NCBI RefSeq assembly: GCF_011516735.1
Contig: NZ_WOSX01000017.1
Coordinates: 1 to 64,000, forward strand
Direction of reading: 5' to 3'
Length of the DNA stretch: 64,000 nucleotides
Source of the DNA: Acetobacter fallax
GTDB taxonomy: Bacteria; Pseudomonadota; Alphaproteobacteria; Acetobacterales; Acetobacteraceae
Below, piece by piece: positions 63,130 to 64,000 of the stretch. The position numbers and the translations under genes were made by a program. Position 1 is the stretch's first letter, and each line of letters opens with the position of its first letter. Under the pieces are notes generated by a model that saw only the letters and a program-made list of their open reading frames with translations, made no database searches and was not told the origin of the DNA.

Positions 63130-64000
63130 TTATCTTCGTTCCTTAAAAGCGCGGTTCCGGCGGCCAGGGTGAATATGATCAGGCCCGGGACGGTCGCGAC
63201 TGGTGCTGGCAGGAGTCCTGCGTTGCCCATCGCGCGGAACATGCCCTGCACGATGATAAAGAGCAAACCGGCGCCGAGGCACCACACGGGCAGCCAGCTT
63301 CTGAGCCCTGTGCGGGGGGGGATATAGATTACAGACATGGCGAGCAACAGCATGACGATGAGGGAGAGGGGGCGCAGGAAGCGTTCAAATAATGTGGCGC
63401 GGAGGTAACCTGGCGTGAGGTTTGTTGCGGCCCGGCCATGCAGCGCCTTGAGGATCAGGTTTGAAGAAAGGGGAGAGGAGTCGAGCGACAGGCGGAGCAT
63501 GTCGGTGGGTCCGAACGGGTTGATCCAGCGGGCTTCCGGGCTGGTGTCGTCGTCAGCGGTAGCGTCGAGGCTGGCGAAAGAGACGCTGATGCAGCGGATG
63601 TCATGCAGGGTCCAGCCCTGCTCGCTGTGATGAGCGTGGTCGGCGTGCAGGGTTCGCAGGAGACGGCCTGACGCATCGCGGTCGTAGAGGTCGATTTCGT
63701 AAGCATCGTGTCCGGCATGGGTGACATAGCCGATATGGGCGAGTTCGCTGGCGGTGGGCGCCGGGCTGGTGGCTGCCATACCGCAGGTGCTGGCCTGGCC
63801 GCGAGGGACATGGAACCAGAAGGCATGTCCGTCCTCCGGATGCGGGTCGCTGCGATTCCACCAGGAGGCGAGAGCCAGTTCGGTGCGGGGCGTGATCTGA
63901 TCTTCGAGAACGATGCCGAAGAGGCCGATGGCCAGTGTGGCGGGGATGAGCAGACGCAGGAAACCGACGGGCGACAGGCCGGAGGCGCGGAGGATGGCGA
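63126..64000 (-). CDS. LptG/YjgQ-family permease, partial at window edge
   Basis: C-terminal 291 residues of an LptF/LptG-type permease, which with LptB and LptC moves lipopolysaccharide or similar lipids from the inner membrane to the periplasmic bridge. The frame is open to the right edge: ASGLSPVGFLRLLIPATLA, a periplasmic beta-jellyroll part (AYEIDLYDRDASGRLLRTLHADHAHH ... WTLHDIRCISVS), then three C-terminal helices (LSLIVMLLLAMSVIYIP; LPVWCLGAGLLFIIVQG; LIIFTLAAGTALL). The desaturase gene follows with a 4-base overlap. In many proteobacteria lptG is next to lptF and lptD; only the downstream side is visible here. Confidence 0.85.
   Translation of the reverse strand, partial: AILRASGLSPVGFLRLLIPATLAIGLFGIVLEDQITPRTELALASWWNRSDPHPEDGHAFWFHVPRGQASTCGMAATSPAPTASELAHIGYVTHAGHDAYEIDLYDRDASGRLLRTLHADHAHHSEQGWTLHDIRCISVSFASLDATADDDTSPEARWINPFGPTDMLRLSLDSSPLSSNLILKALHGRAATNLTPGYLRATLFERFLRPLSLIVMLLLAMSVIYIPPRTGLRSWLPVWCLGAGLLFIIVQGMFRAMGNAGLLPAPVATVPGLIIFTLAAGTALLRNEDK

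Overview
This window reads as chromosomal DNA of an acetic acid bacterium (Acetobacteraceae, Alphaproteobacteria), probably near Komagataeibacter/Gluconacetobacter. The evidence is a membrane-bound PQQ glucose dehydrogenase with a divergently transcribed exported aldose 1-epimerase, high-GC codon use, GTG/TTG starts, and intergenic DNA full of dispersed palindromic repeats and IS1031-like (TNA-target) miniature elements. The genus is an inference; no rRNA or tRNA gene was seen.

Layout. 0-7.5 kb: truncated flavohaemoglobin gene, exported methyltransferase, a sulfur-transfer group (cysteine desulfurase, [2Fe-2S] ferredoxin, mnmA), and an OmpR/EnvZ-type pair whose two genes are separated by a miniature inverted-repeat element. 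7.5-31 kb: AT-rich FkbM methyltransferase cassette bracketed by inverted repeat copies, succinate-semialdehyde-type dehydrogenase, penicillin-acylase-family hydrolase, DyP peroxidase, CorA/ZntB transporter, DUF2501 protein, Suv3-like helicase, TonB-dependent receptor, two glycosyltransferases with a TPR protein, thrS, YjdM/PhnA, a very acidic small protein ending in a perfect 30-bp palindrome, and galM. 31-43 kb: gcd, M1 metallopeptidase, DUF72, an operon for purine nucleoside breakdown outside the cytoplasm, and mntH. 43-53 kb: argD-argF with an unknown gene, hslO, an unknown gene, a lipoprotein, peroxiredoxin-arsR, and guaA. 53-64 kb: small proteins, a Tat-exported Rossmann/cupin pair, aldo-keto reductase, an operon of CHASE2 sensor, small exported protein and M48 lipoprotein protease, and lptG-sterol desaturase-nucleotidyltransferase running off the right edge.

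Three signals stand out beyond the genes. (1) Three copies of a ~155-bp miniature element, each flanked by a 3-bp TNA duplication; two sit exactly on a stop codon. (2) A mosaic repeat family in about fourteen intergenic gaps, with hairpin arms that vary in a compensating way and an alternative 27-bp loop insert. (3) A change in GC skew of the + strand from C-rich (left) to G-rich (right) near 28-31 kb, independent of gene strand, which may mark a replication landmark or an inversion boundary. The CHASE2/M48 operon and the lptG-desaturase-nucleotidyltransferase operon are the best candidates for poorly described protein systems.
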